Assembly (NCBI GenBank): GCA_027625915.1
Contig: JANTQA010000033.1
Coordinates: forward strand, 7,130,001 to 7,194,000
Direction: 5' to 3'
Length of the DNA: 64,000 nt
Source: Anaeramoeba flamelloides
Taxonomy: Eukaryota > Metamonada > Anaeramoebidae
The translations under genes were made by a program, and so were the position numbers. The notes under the pieces were generated by a model. The model was given only the letters and a program-made list of their open reading frames with translations, made no database searches and was not told the DNA's origin. Positions 10,474 to 21,561 of the stretch are shown piece by piece (position 1 is the first letter of the stretch; each line of letters opens with the position of its first letter).

Positions 10474-11882
10474 ATGAAAATACCTTTTGGTAAAACAACA
10501 CTTGAATTTGTTTTTGATCTGATCACGACAGCTATCTCAGGAACCTATTTTGTATGGTGTTTTATTATGATGTTTATGTTATGTACTGCTGATTTTAATA
10601 TGGATCGTATGTTTTTCTTCATTTCTTTTTTGTTTTAAAAAAAAAACCATTTAAAAATTTTTGTTGCTTCAATTAACAAACACGAATGTGAAAGAAAGAA
10701 AAATAAAAACCAAATTCACAAAATCTTTTCTCTTTTCTTGTTTCGAAACCACAAACTACAAAACGTCTCTTTTTAATTTTTTTTTTTTTTTTCACCACAA
10801 AACTAACAAATTGATGATCTTCAATATTGATCTTTTACAATCAAACACTTTATGAAACAAACAGAATTTTTCCTGTCTTTTTATGGATGGTAAGTGATAC
10901 CTTTTGAGACTATTCTTTTTTTTTTATTTCTCGAATAAGGCTTTGTTTTTTTCGGTGAATGCAATAGAAAATTAATGCTTTTTTTTTTTTTTTTCTTTTT
11001 ATTTTTAATTTTTTACTTGACTCGCTTCATTAGGATTTTTGGAATGGTCCCTTTCTTCTGGCCTTGGATGGATTTCCCTTATTTCTTTCAAAATTTTGGT
11101 ACACTTAAAACTTATTTTGGAATTGGGTGGTTTTCTGTATTTGCTGGAAGCTTTGGTAAATTTAATTCAATTGTTTTTCTTTTGTTTTGTTTATTTTTTT
11201 TTTCTTTTTTTTTTTTTTCAAATTGTTCTTTTTTTTTTTTTTTTGAACCCGAAAGGAAAGGATCGAAGAAACAATTTTAAGTGTGTTTTTACCTTTTAAT
11301 GACAAAATTTAATTTCCAATTTAAATAGGCGTCGGTCTTGAACAAACACACAAAGGACCATTTGCAATGTAAGGAATTCGCTTTTTTTATTATTTTTCCT
11401 TTCCCATTAGTTTTACATCTTAATTTCAAATCAATCAAATTTAAATTTTGTGTCTAATTGAAACCTGCTAATCTCAACCGCTCACTCTCTCTCTCTCTTA
11501 TTTTTTTTTACTTTCTCATTGAATAAATGCTTTTTCAAAAAATGATAATTTGGATTTTATGGTATCTTGTACATTTATAATATGATTTTGAATTGTTGCT
11601 CTTTATATTTATTTGTTCGTTCCTTTGCTAACCAAAAGGGGATTAGTTATGATGATTGTTGGTCTTATCCAAATCATTGCAGGTAAAACTGTCTTTTCAG
11701 ATTACGAAAAAAATGATGGGTTAGAAAACTTAGGAACAAGAACATCAAAAATTACAAGTACCTCAACAGGCTACAAAGATGTAGAAGCTGAAGGCACCAA
11801 AGGACAAGAAATTAAACAAACAGAAGTAACCTCAAGCAGTAGCGAATCGTCATCATCTGAATCATCATCAGATCAAGTTTAA
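10474..11882 (+). CDS. Small four-TM membrane protein, possibly COPI-associated/TVP15-like
   Basis: Model joins 10474-10606, 10865-10889, 11034-11155, 11329-11368 and 11639-11882, giving 187 codons plus TAA. All four introns (258, 144, 173 and 270 bases) have GTA-starting donors and AG acceptors, and the phases agree. Hydrophobic segments lie near residues 11-39, 46-64, 79-97 and 108-124. The last 60 residues are polar, Thr/Ser-rich and end in a Ser/Glu cluster, so a cytosolic tail is likely. The order of TMs and the central motif FGTLKTYFGIGWF resemble COPI-associated proteins and yeast Tvp15-type Golgi proteins, which would place it in Golgi/early secretory membranes. That family call is from memory and tentative. 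Exons of 25 and 40 bases make the gene easy to miss. Confidence 0.7.
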
Positions 11883-14715
11883 AATAATTAAATTGAAATT
11901 AAGGACATAAGAGTAATTCTTACATAATATATATATATATCCATCTATATTTATATATTTAGAAATACACAAATTTTTATTACTATTGACAAAGCATATA
12001 AAAATTGAGAAATGGAAAGTTCTCAATATCTTTTTTTTTTTTTTTTTTTCTGTTTTTTTTTTGACATTGATTCTCTTATTAATTGGTGTTAAAAAAATCT
12101 TTTTTTGATCTTCACATTAAATAATACAACAACAATTATATTCATTTTTGAATGTTTTCATTTTATGAATAATTTTCTGTATTACTAACAATGTAATTAA
12201 TCACAAGAAAAAAAAAGTTTTAATTTTTTTTTAAACATTATTATTAAAAAGAGGTTATTCTAAATAATTACCTTCTATTTGTCTGAAACACTAAATTTAT
12301 TTGGAGTTTTTTATCTTTGCATTGTGTATCAAGATTTTAGCTTGATAAAAACCATTTTAATTATTAGACAAAACCTGAATATTTTTTTTAATATTGAATT
12401 CTTAAAAACTCTCTATTTTAATTATGATAGATAATATTTTGATAAAAAGGAAAAATTCATAAAAATTATTTTAAAGAACATAAATATTGTATGAAAAAAT
12501 AAAATTGAGAATTTTGGGCTAGATCATATTAATAATTTAATTAATAACTAATTCCTTGAAATCAAGTTTATTTACAAAATAAACAACATCCCAATATGGT
12601 GTAAATATTGTATTTGTTGCTTTTTAATAGTACGAGCAATGTTAAAACTACCCTGAATCCAGAAATAATTTTTTTTTTCGGTAGTGTTAAAAAATTAAAT
12701 GAATATAACAATGAATTTTTTTTTTAATTTGATTTTTAGATATTTACTTGAATAAATAATGTACTAAAGAATAGTATAGGAAAAACTAGACTCATATCTA
12801 AATAATAGTATCTAAATATAGAAAAATAAATTATTAACGATAAATATTCTTGTAACAAAGTTTTTTGGGGATTCAAAACAATCCGACAAAAAGCTAGATT
12901 ATTCTCTTTTCTTATAAATTCTGAAAAATCAAACAAAATTCACCATCAAGTGTTGTAGAATACTTTCTCATACTACATAACACCATTAACTTTTCCAAAA
13001 TTCAAAATAATAAAGAAAAATCTTTGATTTTACTTAATTCTTTTAAATCATGGAAAAACTAACCTTGTTTTTTTTAATTTTAGAAATAAAAATTTAATTC
13101 AATTTTTTTTTTTTTTCCTTTTCAAAATTAAAGAAAACTTAGTGAAAGTTTACATAGAGTGCTATTGGTTTCTAACTTTTCTTGAAGTTTTCTGTTTTAT
13201 TTGTCAATTTTTCTAGTTTTTTTTGAGGTTTTCTATTTTATTTCAAAAATCTATTTATTTTCAGAATAAATAGAAAACCCAAAAAAACCTAACGAAAATC
13301 TATATATTTTCCTAATAAAAAGAAAACTAAAGAAAATCTAACAGCTATTTTTTTTTTTCGTTTTTGGAAACAGAAAATTTTAGAACTTTACTAATTATTT
13401 CTCTATTCTAAAGAAAACCTAACAATACATTAACAAAAAAAAAATAAATAATAATTATTTTAATAAATATTTAATTATTTAAATAAATATTTAATTATTT
13501 AGATGTCCAAAATCATTAATTTTCACTTGGAAGATATTTATTAAGTATTAACACTTTAAAATCACAATAAAATAAAACATTTCCAGTGAAAAAAAAATAA
13601 CAATCTAAGCATTTTACCATCAAATAGTAAAAAAAATATTTTAAATTGTGAGAATTGTGACCGTTCAACTTAAATTGTAAAATATCTATCAAAATATTAT
13701 TTGATCCAAGATCTATTATAAATCAATAATGTTTATAGGAATGAAAATTGTTAAAAAGTTTAACAGATAGCAGATATTTACTATTTTTTGTGATAATTTT
13801 TTTTTTTATATCTAAAGTATAAAAATATTGTTTGAATTTTTCAATTTTTTTTTGATAAATTGATGTTTTGTTTCATTAAAGACAATTCTTTTTCAACACG
13901 TACACAAGAATAATAAAATTCTTCATAATGTATTTGATATATTTATTTAGGTTCTATTGTTTTTAAAAAAAAAAAAAGTTTTTTTGGAAAAGAAGCAGAA
14001 ATTGTTTTATAAATAAAAAATAATTTTAAAAAAAAAAAGAACTTAAGCTTCACCAATCGTTTATTAAAGGGTTTATTAAGGGAATTAGTTGTTTTTTTAA
14101 GATCAGTTGAATTGGCTTGGAAGATTGTTCTTCCCTGTCCACACATTGGAAAAGTTGTCTCAATAATGAAAAAAACTCAAATTGTTCAAAAAAAATATGA
14201 ATATAAAGGAATTATTAAGTTACTCTTGTTCATTTGAATTTAAACGTAAATAAGTTGAAGAATATAAATCAAATTGTATTTAAAATTCAAATGCTTCTTT
14301 CCAGCCTTTTATTTCAAGATTATTTTCTTCTTTTTTTGAAATATAAAAATACAATAGTTTTTCATTATCAAATTTTATCTAATTTCGAAGATTTTCTAAC
14401 CTTTTCGGGACTTAATTTCGATATAAAAATCCAATACCTTGAAATTTGTTAGATAATCACAACCTCTGAAAAAGTTAATAAGCTTTTAGAAACATTTTGA
14501 TCTAATACCTTAAAAAAAAACTGTTCTTCTAGTGGTGCTATTTCATTTTAATTAATAGATTTTATGAAGAATATTAACGGTCACCCTGATTATTGGAACC
14601 ATTATAACAGATAATCTCAAAAACAAAATTTTAAAAATCAAGAATATTTTTCATTTTTTTGACACAAACATAAAAACTTTAAAAGCTTTTTTATTTTTTT
14701 TAACAACAACAACAA
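11883..14715. other. Intergenic with degenerate TAGGTTTT-type repeats
   Basis: No confident gene. At about 13175-13430 there are repeated, partly inverted units built on AGGTTTTCT/TCTATTTAT-like words; the same words recur near 18890-19000 and 19565-19615. A short minus-strand frame at 14146-13943 starts MCGQGRTIFQ and then decays into poly-Phe; it is discussed under findings. Confidence 0.55.
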
Positions 14716-17700
14716 ATGGAAACTAATTTTGATAAATTACTTGAAGAGGAACTCCCAAAAATTAAAGATCTTGCAACCAAAGAAGGAAATCTATCACTTG
14801 CACTTGAACAATTATATGGTTTAGAAAAACAAACCAGAGCTGTAAAAATTTTTTTTTTCTTTTTCCTTTTACTTTTCTTTTCTTGTTTTTTACAAAATCA
14901 AAAAAAAAAAAAAAAAAAAAAAAAAAACATTTCAAAAACAAAAAGAAAAAAAAAACTAAATTTTAAAAAACAAATTCAATTCAAAACAAACACATCTTTA
15001 CATTAAAAAAACTTGGGTAATTAACAAAACTCTGAAAAAAAAAAAAAAAATAAAATAAAAAAAAAAGACTGAAAGCTTTTCTCACACAAGCATTATCTGT
15101 AAAGAAATTGTTAAATTGTGTTTTGAATGTAATGAGTGGTCACAATTACAAGAATGTTTGATCCTTCTTTCCAAAAAAAGAAACCAATCAAAAACTGTGA
15201 TTCAGCATATTGTGCAAGAGGCCATGCAATTGCTTGACAAAACACCAGATCACGAAACCAAGATGGGATTAATCGACACCCTTCGCTCAATTACGGAAGG
15301 AAAGGTTTATGTAGAGGTTGAAAGGGCAAGGATCACTCGAGTTTTGTGTGAAATAAAAGAAAAAGAAGGAGAATTGCGCACAGCATCCAAATTATTACAA
15401 GAATTGCAAGTGGAAACATTTGGACAAATGGAAAAAAGAGAAAAAGTTGATTTCTTATTAGAGCAAATGAGACTTTGTATTGCACTTGGCGATTGGACAA
15501 AGTGTGTTGTAATTAGTCGAAAAATCACTTCAAAAACCTTAGCTGATGAATCAATCATGGTAAAGATCCAAACTATTATTTGATACTTTTCTTCTTTTTT
15601 CTCGCTTTCTATGTTTCATTGGCTATTTGAATGACTTTTGAATTTTTTTTTTTTTTTTTTTTTTATTGAATTTAACTTTTTGCTCATTCTTTTATTTTGA
15701 AATAATTTGTTTTATTGATCTTTCTTTGGTTTTTTTTTTTTCCTATCTTCAATTTCTATCAAATAATTTCTATTGTAGGATTTAAAAATTAGATATTATG
15801 AATTACTTTCTGAATATTATTCACACAAAAGGGCATATTTAAATAACTGTAGATGCTATTTAGAAATATTCCAAACAGAATCAGTTCAAAAAGATAAAGA
15901 ATTGTGGACTAAAGCACTGGCCAATATTGTAATTTATACAGTTTTAACACCATATGGAGTTGAACAAGTTGATCTTTCACATCGAGTTTTTAAAGAAAAA
16001 AAACTCAAAGACTTACCAATTAAGTAAATATTATTTCCTTTTTACAAAACAAATTATTGATTTAACATTACAATCTGTATAGAAAAAATTACATTTTATT
16101 ATTATCCTTACTTTAAAATTGCCAGAACACCCCCCTTTCAAAATTTAATTATTATTTTTCAATGTTTTAAGATCATTTATAAAAGTTTACATTCACAAAA
16201 TAACTTTAAAATATACTTTTTGCTTGATTTTCCAATTTTTTTTTTTCACATTTATCAACTTTTCTCTATAATTTGTATTTCAATCTTAAATTAAGACACA
16301 TTTTATTTTGGGATTTGTCAAATATATTTAATGAATCTTTTTTGATCAATTCTATAATTTTTGAGAGAATTATTTTTCAAGGCCGAATTAAAAAAATAAT
16401 AAATTCTTTTCAAAAGCCAGAATTGCACTGAAACAAATTTTGTTATTTTGAAAACACTTTTTTTTTCAAACATCTCTAGTTTCATTTTTTTCAGAAAATT
16501 TAAAAAAATAAAAGATATTCAATTTTTCAAAATACAACTGCAAATTACACTTTAGATATACTGAAACTCAAATTTCCTTTCATAAATTTTTAGATATTAT
16601 ACAACCCTGTACAAAACACTGTGGCTTCCATCACCGAAAATACTAATCTTTTCCTGATACAAATTGAATCTAGTCTGTAAACAATTTTAAATGAAAAAAA
16701 AATAGGCATTTCTCTTGTAAGGAATTTTAAAAAATTCGATCAAAAAATTTTCAAAGAAAAGAGAAGTAATAAAAAATGATTAAATACAAAATTTGTTCGA
16801 TCAAAAATTTATTTAATGAATGAGAATTAATTGAAAAAATTTCAAAAACTTTCATACAGAATAATTTTGAAAATTTTTCAATCATTATTGGATTTTTTAC
16901 AATTTTGTTCATTTATTCGAGTTCATTTGGTTGAATAAAAGTTTCAACTTACCAAAACTAAAAAACAATTTTTATTATATTTCTTTAAAAAAAAAAAAAT
17001 ATTTTCTCTTTTGATAATTGATTATTGACTTTTAAAGTATTATTACTTATATAACTAAAACTCTCAAACCGTGAAAATTTCAAATCAAAACTCAGAAAAA
17101 TGTAGAGAATTTTAAAATCTATTTTATTCAGAAATTAAATTTAATAAAAATGAATAAATATTACCATAAATATGTAAAGAATATTTATACACAATAAAGA
17201 TAAACTTTTAATAATTATAAAAATTTTGAAAGATAAATCTTACAAATTGACTCTTTGTTTAATTTTTATTTTTACAGGTCCACAAGTGTAAATATGGAAT
17301 GTTGTAAAAAATAGAGTTTTTTCAATTTTCGAGATAAATAAAGATTTCCATCCATTTACCCACAAATTGATAATAGTAAACCAAATATTTTTTGTGATTT
17401 TTGAGTTTGAATGGATTTTCAATATAAAATATTTTGGTAAATATCAATACTTTGTTTGAAAAATCATTTTTTTTTCAAAATTGAAAGATTGCTATTTACC
17501 AAACTATTTTTTGATTACAATTATTATTAGTCTATTCAGATAATCAGATATTATATTTATTATTACCAAATTGTGGGTAAATGGATGGAACTATAGGTTT
17601 ATCTCGAAAATTAAAAAAACAATATTTTTTACAACATTCCATATTTACACTTGTGTTGGAGTTCATCTATCTTAAACAAACTTCAAACAAGGTATAAGTG

Positions 17701-18392
17701 TGTATTTAAAAATTATTCAATAAAATAATCTATTTTAATACATAAGTAATTTTATCAGTGTATTTATTAATAACAATAAAATTTATTGTATTTTTTTTTT
17801 TTAAGTTTGGATCAATATATTTTTTATCCTTTATTTCAAATTAAATATATTTAATATGTATACATATGTAATAATAAAACTTTAATTTAATAATCTAAAT
17901 ATTTGAAAATAAAAATATTTCTGTTTAAACAATAGGGAATTATTAGAAATCTTTTTAACAGAAGTATTAATGGATTGGAAAACAATTACAACCAAATTCA
18001 ATGAGCTTGTATCACATCCCATTTTTGCAAAAGACGAAGGTAAAGAGGGGCAAACATGGAAAGATTTCCATAGCAGGGTTGTTGAGCATAATATCCGTGT
18101 CATTGAAAAATATTATTCATTAATCACATTAAAAAGATTGGCAGGACTTTTAGAGCTGGATGTAGATACCGCAGAAAGATACCTCGCAGAATTGGTATCA
18201 TCAAAAACTGTATACGCAAAAATTGATCGAATCACAGGAACAGTTAATTTTGAAAAAAAATTATTACCATACGAAACAATGGATGAATGGGGTAACAAAA
18301 CAAAAAATTTATTTGGATTAGTGGAATCAACTTGCCAATTAATCCAAAAAGAATACCAAAAATCTTCAACACGTAAAAGAGAAAAAAATTAA
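14716..18392 (+). CDS. PSMD12: 26S proteasome non-ATPase regulatory subunit RPN5 (PSMD12)
   Basis: RPN5 is a PCI-family scaffold subunit of the proteasome lid, which positions the RPN11 deubiquitinase. Model joins 14716-14841, 15068-15559, 15779-16023 and 17936-18392, giving 439 residues (human about 456). Diagnostic stretches agree with the family: LYGLEKQTRA near residue 33, IDTLRSITEGKVYVEVERAR near 105, LLQELQVETFGQMEKRE near 145, LLEQMRLCIALGDW near 165, and the PCI/winged-helix part with HNIRVIEKYYSLITLKRLA near 338. Splice phases (0, 0, 2) are consistent and donors are GTAAAA, GTAAAG and GTAAAT. Introns are 226, 219 and 1912 bases. The long third intron carries an inverted-repeat element. 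Start chosen at the first ATG, preceded by an A-rich leader. The gene looks intact. Confidence 0.95.
17279..17660. mobile_element. MITE-like foldback element in RPN5 intron 3
   Basis: Arms at about 17279-17369 and 17566-17660 are near-perfect inverted copies of about 90 bases, containing words such as CACAAGTGTAAATATGGAAT and CCATCCATTTACCCACAAA and their reverse complements. They enclose about 195 bases. No coding capacity is present. It lies on the 3' side of the otherwise oversized intron, so it partly explains the intron length. Classification as a MITE is inference from structure. Confidence 0.8.
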
Positions 18393-18674
18393 TCAAAAAA
18401 AGAATTATAATTATTATCAAAACAACATTATTTATTAAGACATAAAATCTCTTATTATTTTGACATTTCATAACGAAAATCAATTGATACCTTTTATTCA
18501 TTGATTTTTTTTTTATTGATCTCATATTTTTTTCTTTTTATTTCTATTTATATTTATATTTTCAATTATAATAAAAAATTAGATAATGTTTTTTTAACAC
18601 AATTTTTTTTTAATAGCAAACAATTTTTCTAAAAGTTTTTTTTTAGAAATTAATTTTTTTTTTCTTTCTTTTTC

Positions 18675-18815
18675 GGTAACCAGCGAAAACTAAAAGTTCA
18701 CTCGTTTACCGCCTGGTTTTCCAGAATTTAAAAGAATAGAGTAAAGTCATCCATTTTATTCAATTCTCTTGAAACTTGGTAAACCATTGTTACTCTATGG
18801 CACTCGCTGTTAACT
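18675..18815. repeat. Imperfect inverted repeat, relatively GC-rich
   Basis: A left arm starting GTAACCAGCGAAAAC and a right arm ending CACTCGCTGTTAAC are imperfect reverse complements. Internal words GTTTACC...AGAATT recur in both halves. It lies about 280 bases after the RPN5 stop. I tested it as a tRNA and found no D, anticodon or T arms. Confidence 0.5.
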
Positions 18816-19059
18816 TTTTTTTAATTCCCTAAATAAAAAGAAATTTAATAAATTTTCTTTTTATTTCTTACATTAAAATTAAAACCCTTGTTAGGTTTTC
18901 TTGAGTTTTTTTATTATTTGGAAAATTAATAGATTTTCGTTAGGTTTTTTGGAGTTTTTTATTTATTTGTGACGTGTTCTAGGTTTTTTGGAGGCTTTCT
19001 ATTTATGATCTTGGGTGTGTTCAAATTTTTGGAATGGGGTTTATTTTATTTGGACACAC

Positions 19060-19555
19060 CCCAGATTAAAATATAGGCAAAATAAAAAACAACTCAATTT
19101 ATTGTATTTTTCCAAACGTAATATAAAAATACATTTAAGTTACCCAGTATAAATATTTTTATAATTAATCATTTCCATCCAAATAAAAGAAAAAAAATAT
19201 AAAACTCAAAAATAAAAATTGATATGTTCAAAATAATAAAACGAGCATAACAAAACAATTATTGGATTAAATTTGTTTAAATTTCACCAACAATTGTTGA
19301 TCGTTCAAATGATAAGAGACCATTTACCAATTGTTTTTGATTTTTCTATTAAACAAACTCAACACTAACCTTATACCAACCATCTAAAAAAAAAATTCAG
19401 ATCTAACCTAACAGCTTACGCAACTGGAAAAAGGGAATTGAAAAATATAACAAAAAAGACAAAAAATGAAAATAGTTATAAAATCAAAATTTTTTCCCAA
19501 TTGGATGCAAATCATGTTATTGTTATTCTTCAAACAGTTTAAACTGTGTCCAATT
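19060..19555 (+). repeat. Dispersed repeat family, copy 1
   Basis: About 490 bases alignable by eye, base order preserved, to 25610-26090. Shared words include TTCCAAAC, TAATATAAAA, TTTAAGTTAC and CAACAATT. No open frame. A Tc1-like end word (TGTCCAATTTTTTGGAATA) lies at its right edge, which suggests it derives from a DNA transposon. Confidence 0.6.
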
Positions 19556-21561
19556 TTTTGGAATATAGTTTAAAAAACCTCAAAAAAACCTAGAAAATTT
19601 AACAGACATAACAGAAAACATTAAGAAAATCATTGTGAAATTTTCCAAAATTTAAAAGAATTGAAATAAATCTATTATTTTCGGCAATTTTTTGAATTAT
19701 AAATAAACTTCTTTTAGTTATTTTAATAATCTTCCTCTTTTAATTAAATAATATTTAAAAATATACCACCTAAAAAATTTGAGATTGAGTTTTTAAAAAG
19801 ATTTTTTTTGTATGATTAATCTATTTTCAATATTAACTTATCAAAGTTAAAAATAAAAAATGAATCATTATATTAGATTTAAATTTGAAAAGTAGAACAA
19901 TTATAGAATATAATATAAGTTTTGATTATTTCAATATTTAAATTAAACTTTATAAATAATACCAATCTTTAATATTTGAAACAAGAATCATATAAAAATA
20001 GAATAAATTGGGGATTTGTTGAGAATATTGAATATTACTAAATTATTAATAAATTATTATTTTCATTTTAAATCACAAATAGTCAAATCCCAAGTATCAA
20101 ACAATATATTATTATAAAAAAATTCCAAAAAAATGTTCAAAAAAAAATTTTTTTTCATATTATTTTTCTTATTCTTATTCGATTTTGATTAATTTCCAGT
20201 AATCTAAAAAGGATATATTCAGGAGTTTACCAAATAATTAAAAATCCAAAAAGGGTTTTGAATGTTAAAATTGATTGATTATTAATTAAGAATGAAATTT
20301 ACCAATACAAATCAAAATTAATAAATAAAATATAAGAAATTTAGGGACCAATTATATATCTATAAAAACATTACATAAAAAACATCATACCTTATTTTTT
20401 TTTAGCCTTTTCCAACATTTTGAAAGCCAAATTAAGAAGAGGAAGGATAAAAAAAATAAAAAAAAAAAACTATAAGAATATTTATATTGATGGATGTATA
20501 ACCTTCAATATATAGAAATATTTCAGAATTTAAACAATTTTTTTTCACCTTTCCAGAGATTTAACAAAGAAATTGCCCCAAAGACAAAAAAAAAAGAAAA
20601 AAAAGGGTATATTAGATAATACTTTAGCATTTATCTTCATCAGATTAGATAATTTGATGCTAGTTTGAGAGTAATAATATATTTTAAATATTTCATTTTT
20701 TGATTTAAAACTTTGGGTCTATTGGTTTGTCAATGTAAATGACCTTAAAAATATTCTAAAAATTTGTTTCAAAAAATTTCCTTATAATTACAAAATTTTG
20801 TGAGATTAAATGATTAGCTTCTAAAATATTCGAAAAATGATCATTTTCTTGATTTTTTTGAGACATAATAATACCATTTAAATCTTCCAATATCTTCACA
20901 ATTCTTTTTTATTATTGATACAAAGAACACTATTTCTTGTTTATATATTGTAGTCATCCAATTAATTTTTTCCTTTTATTTGTACAGTAAGTTAATATTT
21001 TTTGATTACCGGTTAATTTTTTGCAATGAGTTAGAGTTAATAAATATGAATTATTTACACTACTCTTGTAAAACAAAATTTTTCATATATTATTATATAA
21101 CAAATCTATTAAGAAGCTAGAACAAAAGTGTAGTCATATATTTTTTCATAAACTGCAATATACTTGTGTTTTGGTTGCTCTGATGGTATGTCGAAACTCT
21201 TAACACTAATATATAAGAGAGATAAAATATTTTTCACTGTTCTATTACAAAAAACCTCTGAATAAAGGAAAATATACCAAGAATGCAATACCCAAAGTGT
21301 ACATTTGAAGTTAAAGTTTCTCTGTCTAACCTTTTGTTAATTATACAAAAGTAAATCGAATTCATACAAAAATTATAAAGAATCACAATATTGTAAAAAA
21401 TTTCAACATTCCAAGAAAATAATTGAAAAAAGAGAAAAAACACTAAAACGCATACAAACTTCCTACATTAAATATAGTTAATATTATTTCATTTTTTTGT
21501 TTTTTTTTTTTTTTTTGTTTTAATTTCTCTCTCTGATTCACTAAAAAAAAAGCTTGATTTA

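Larger units (their letters stand above)
18393..21561. other. Intergenic between RPN5 and SEC5, repeat-bearing
   Basis: No gene seen. It contains an imperfect inverted repeat (about 18675-18815), TAGGTTTT-type repeats (about 18890-19000), Tc1-like terminal words near 19015 and 19552, and one copy of a dispersed repeat (about 19060-19555). The stretch 19640-21480 is plain AT-rich DNA. Confidence 0.6.
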
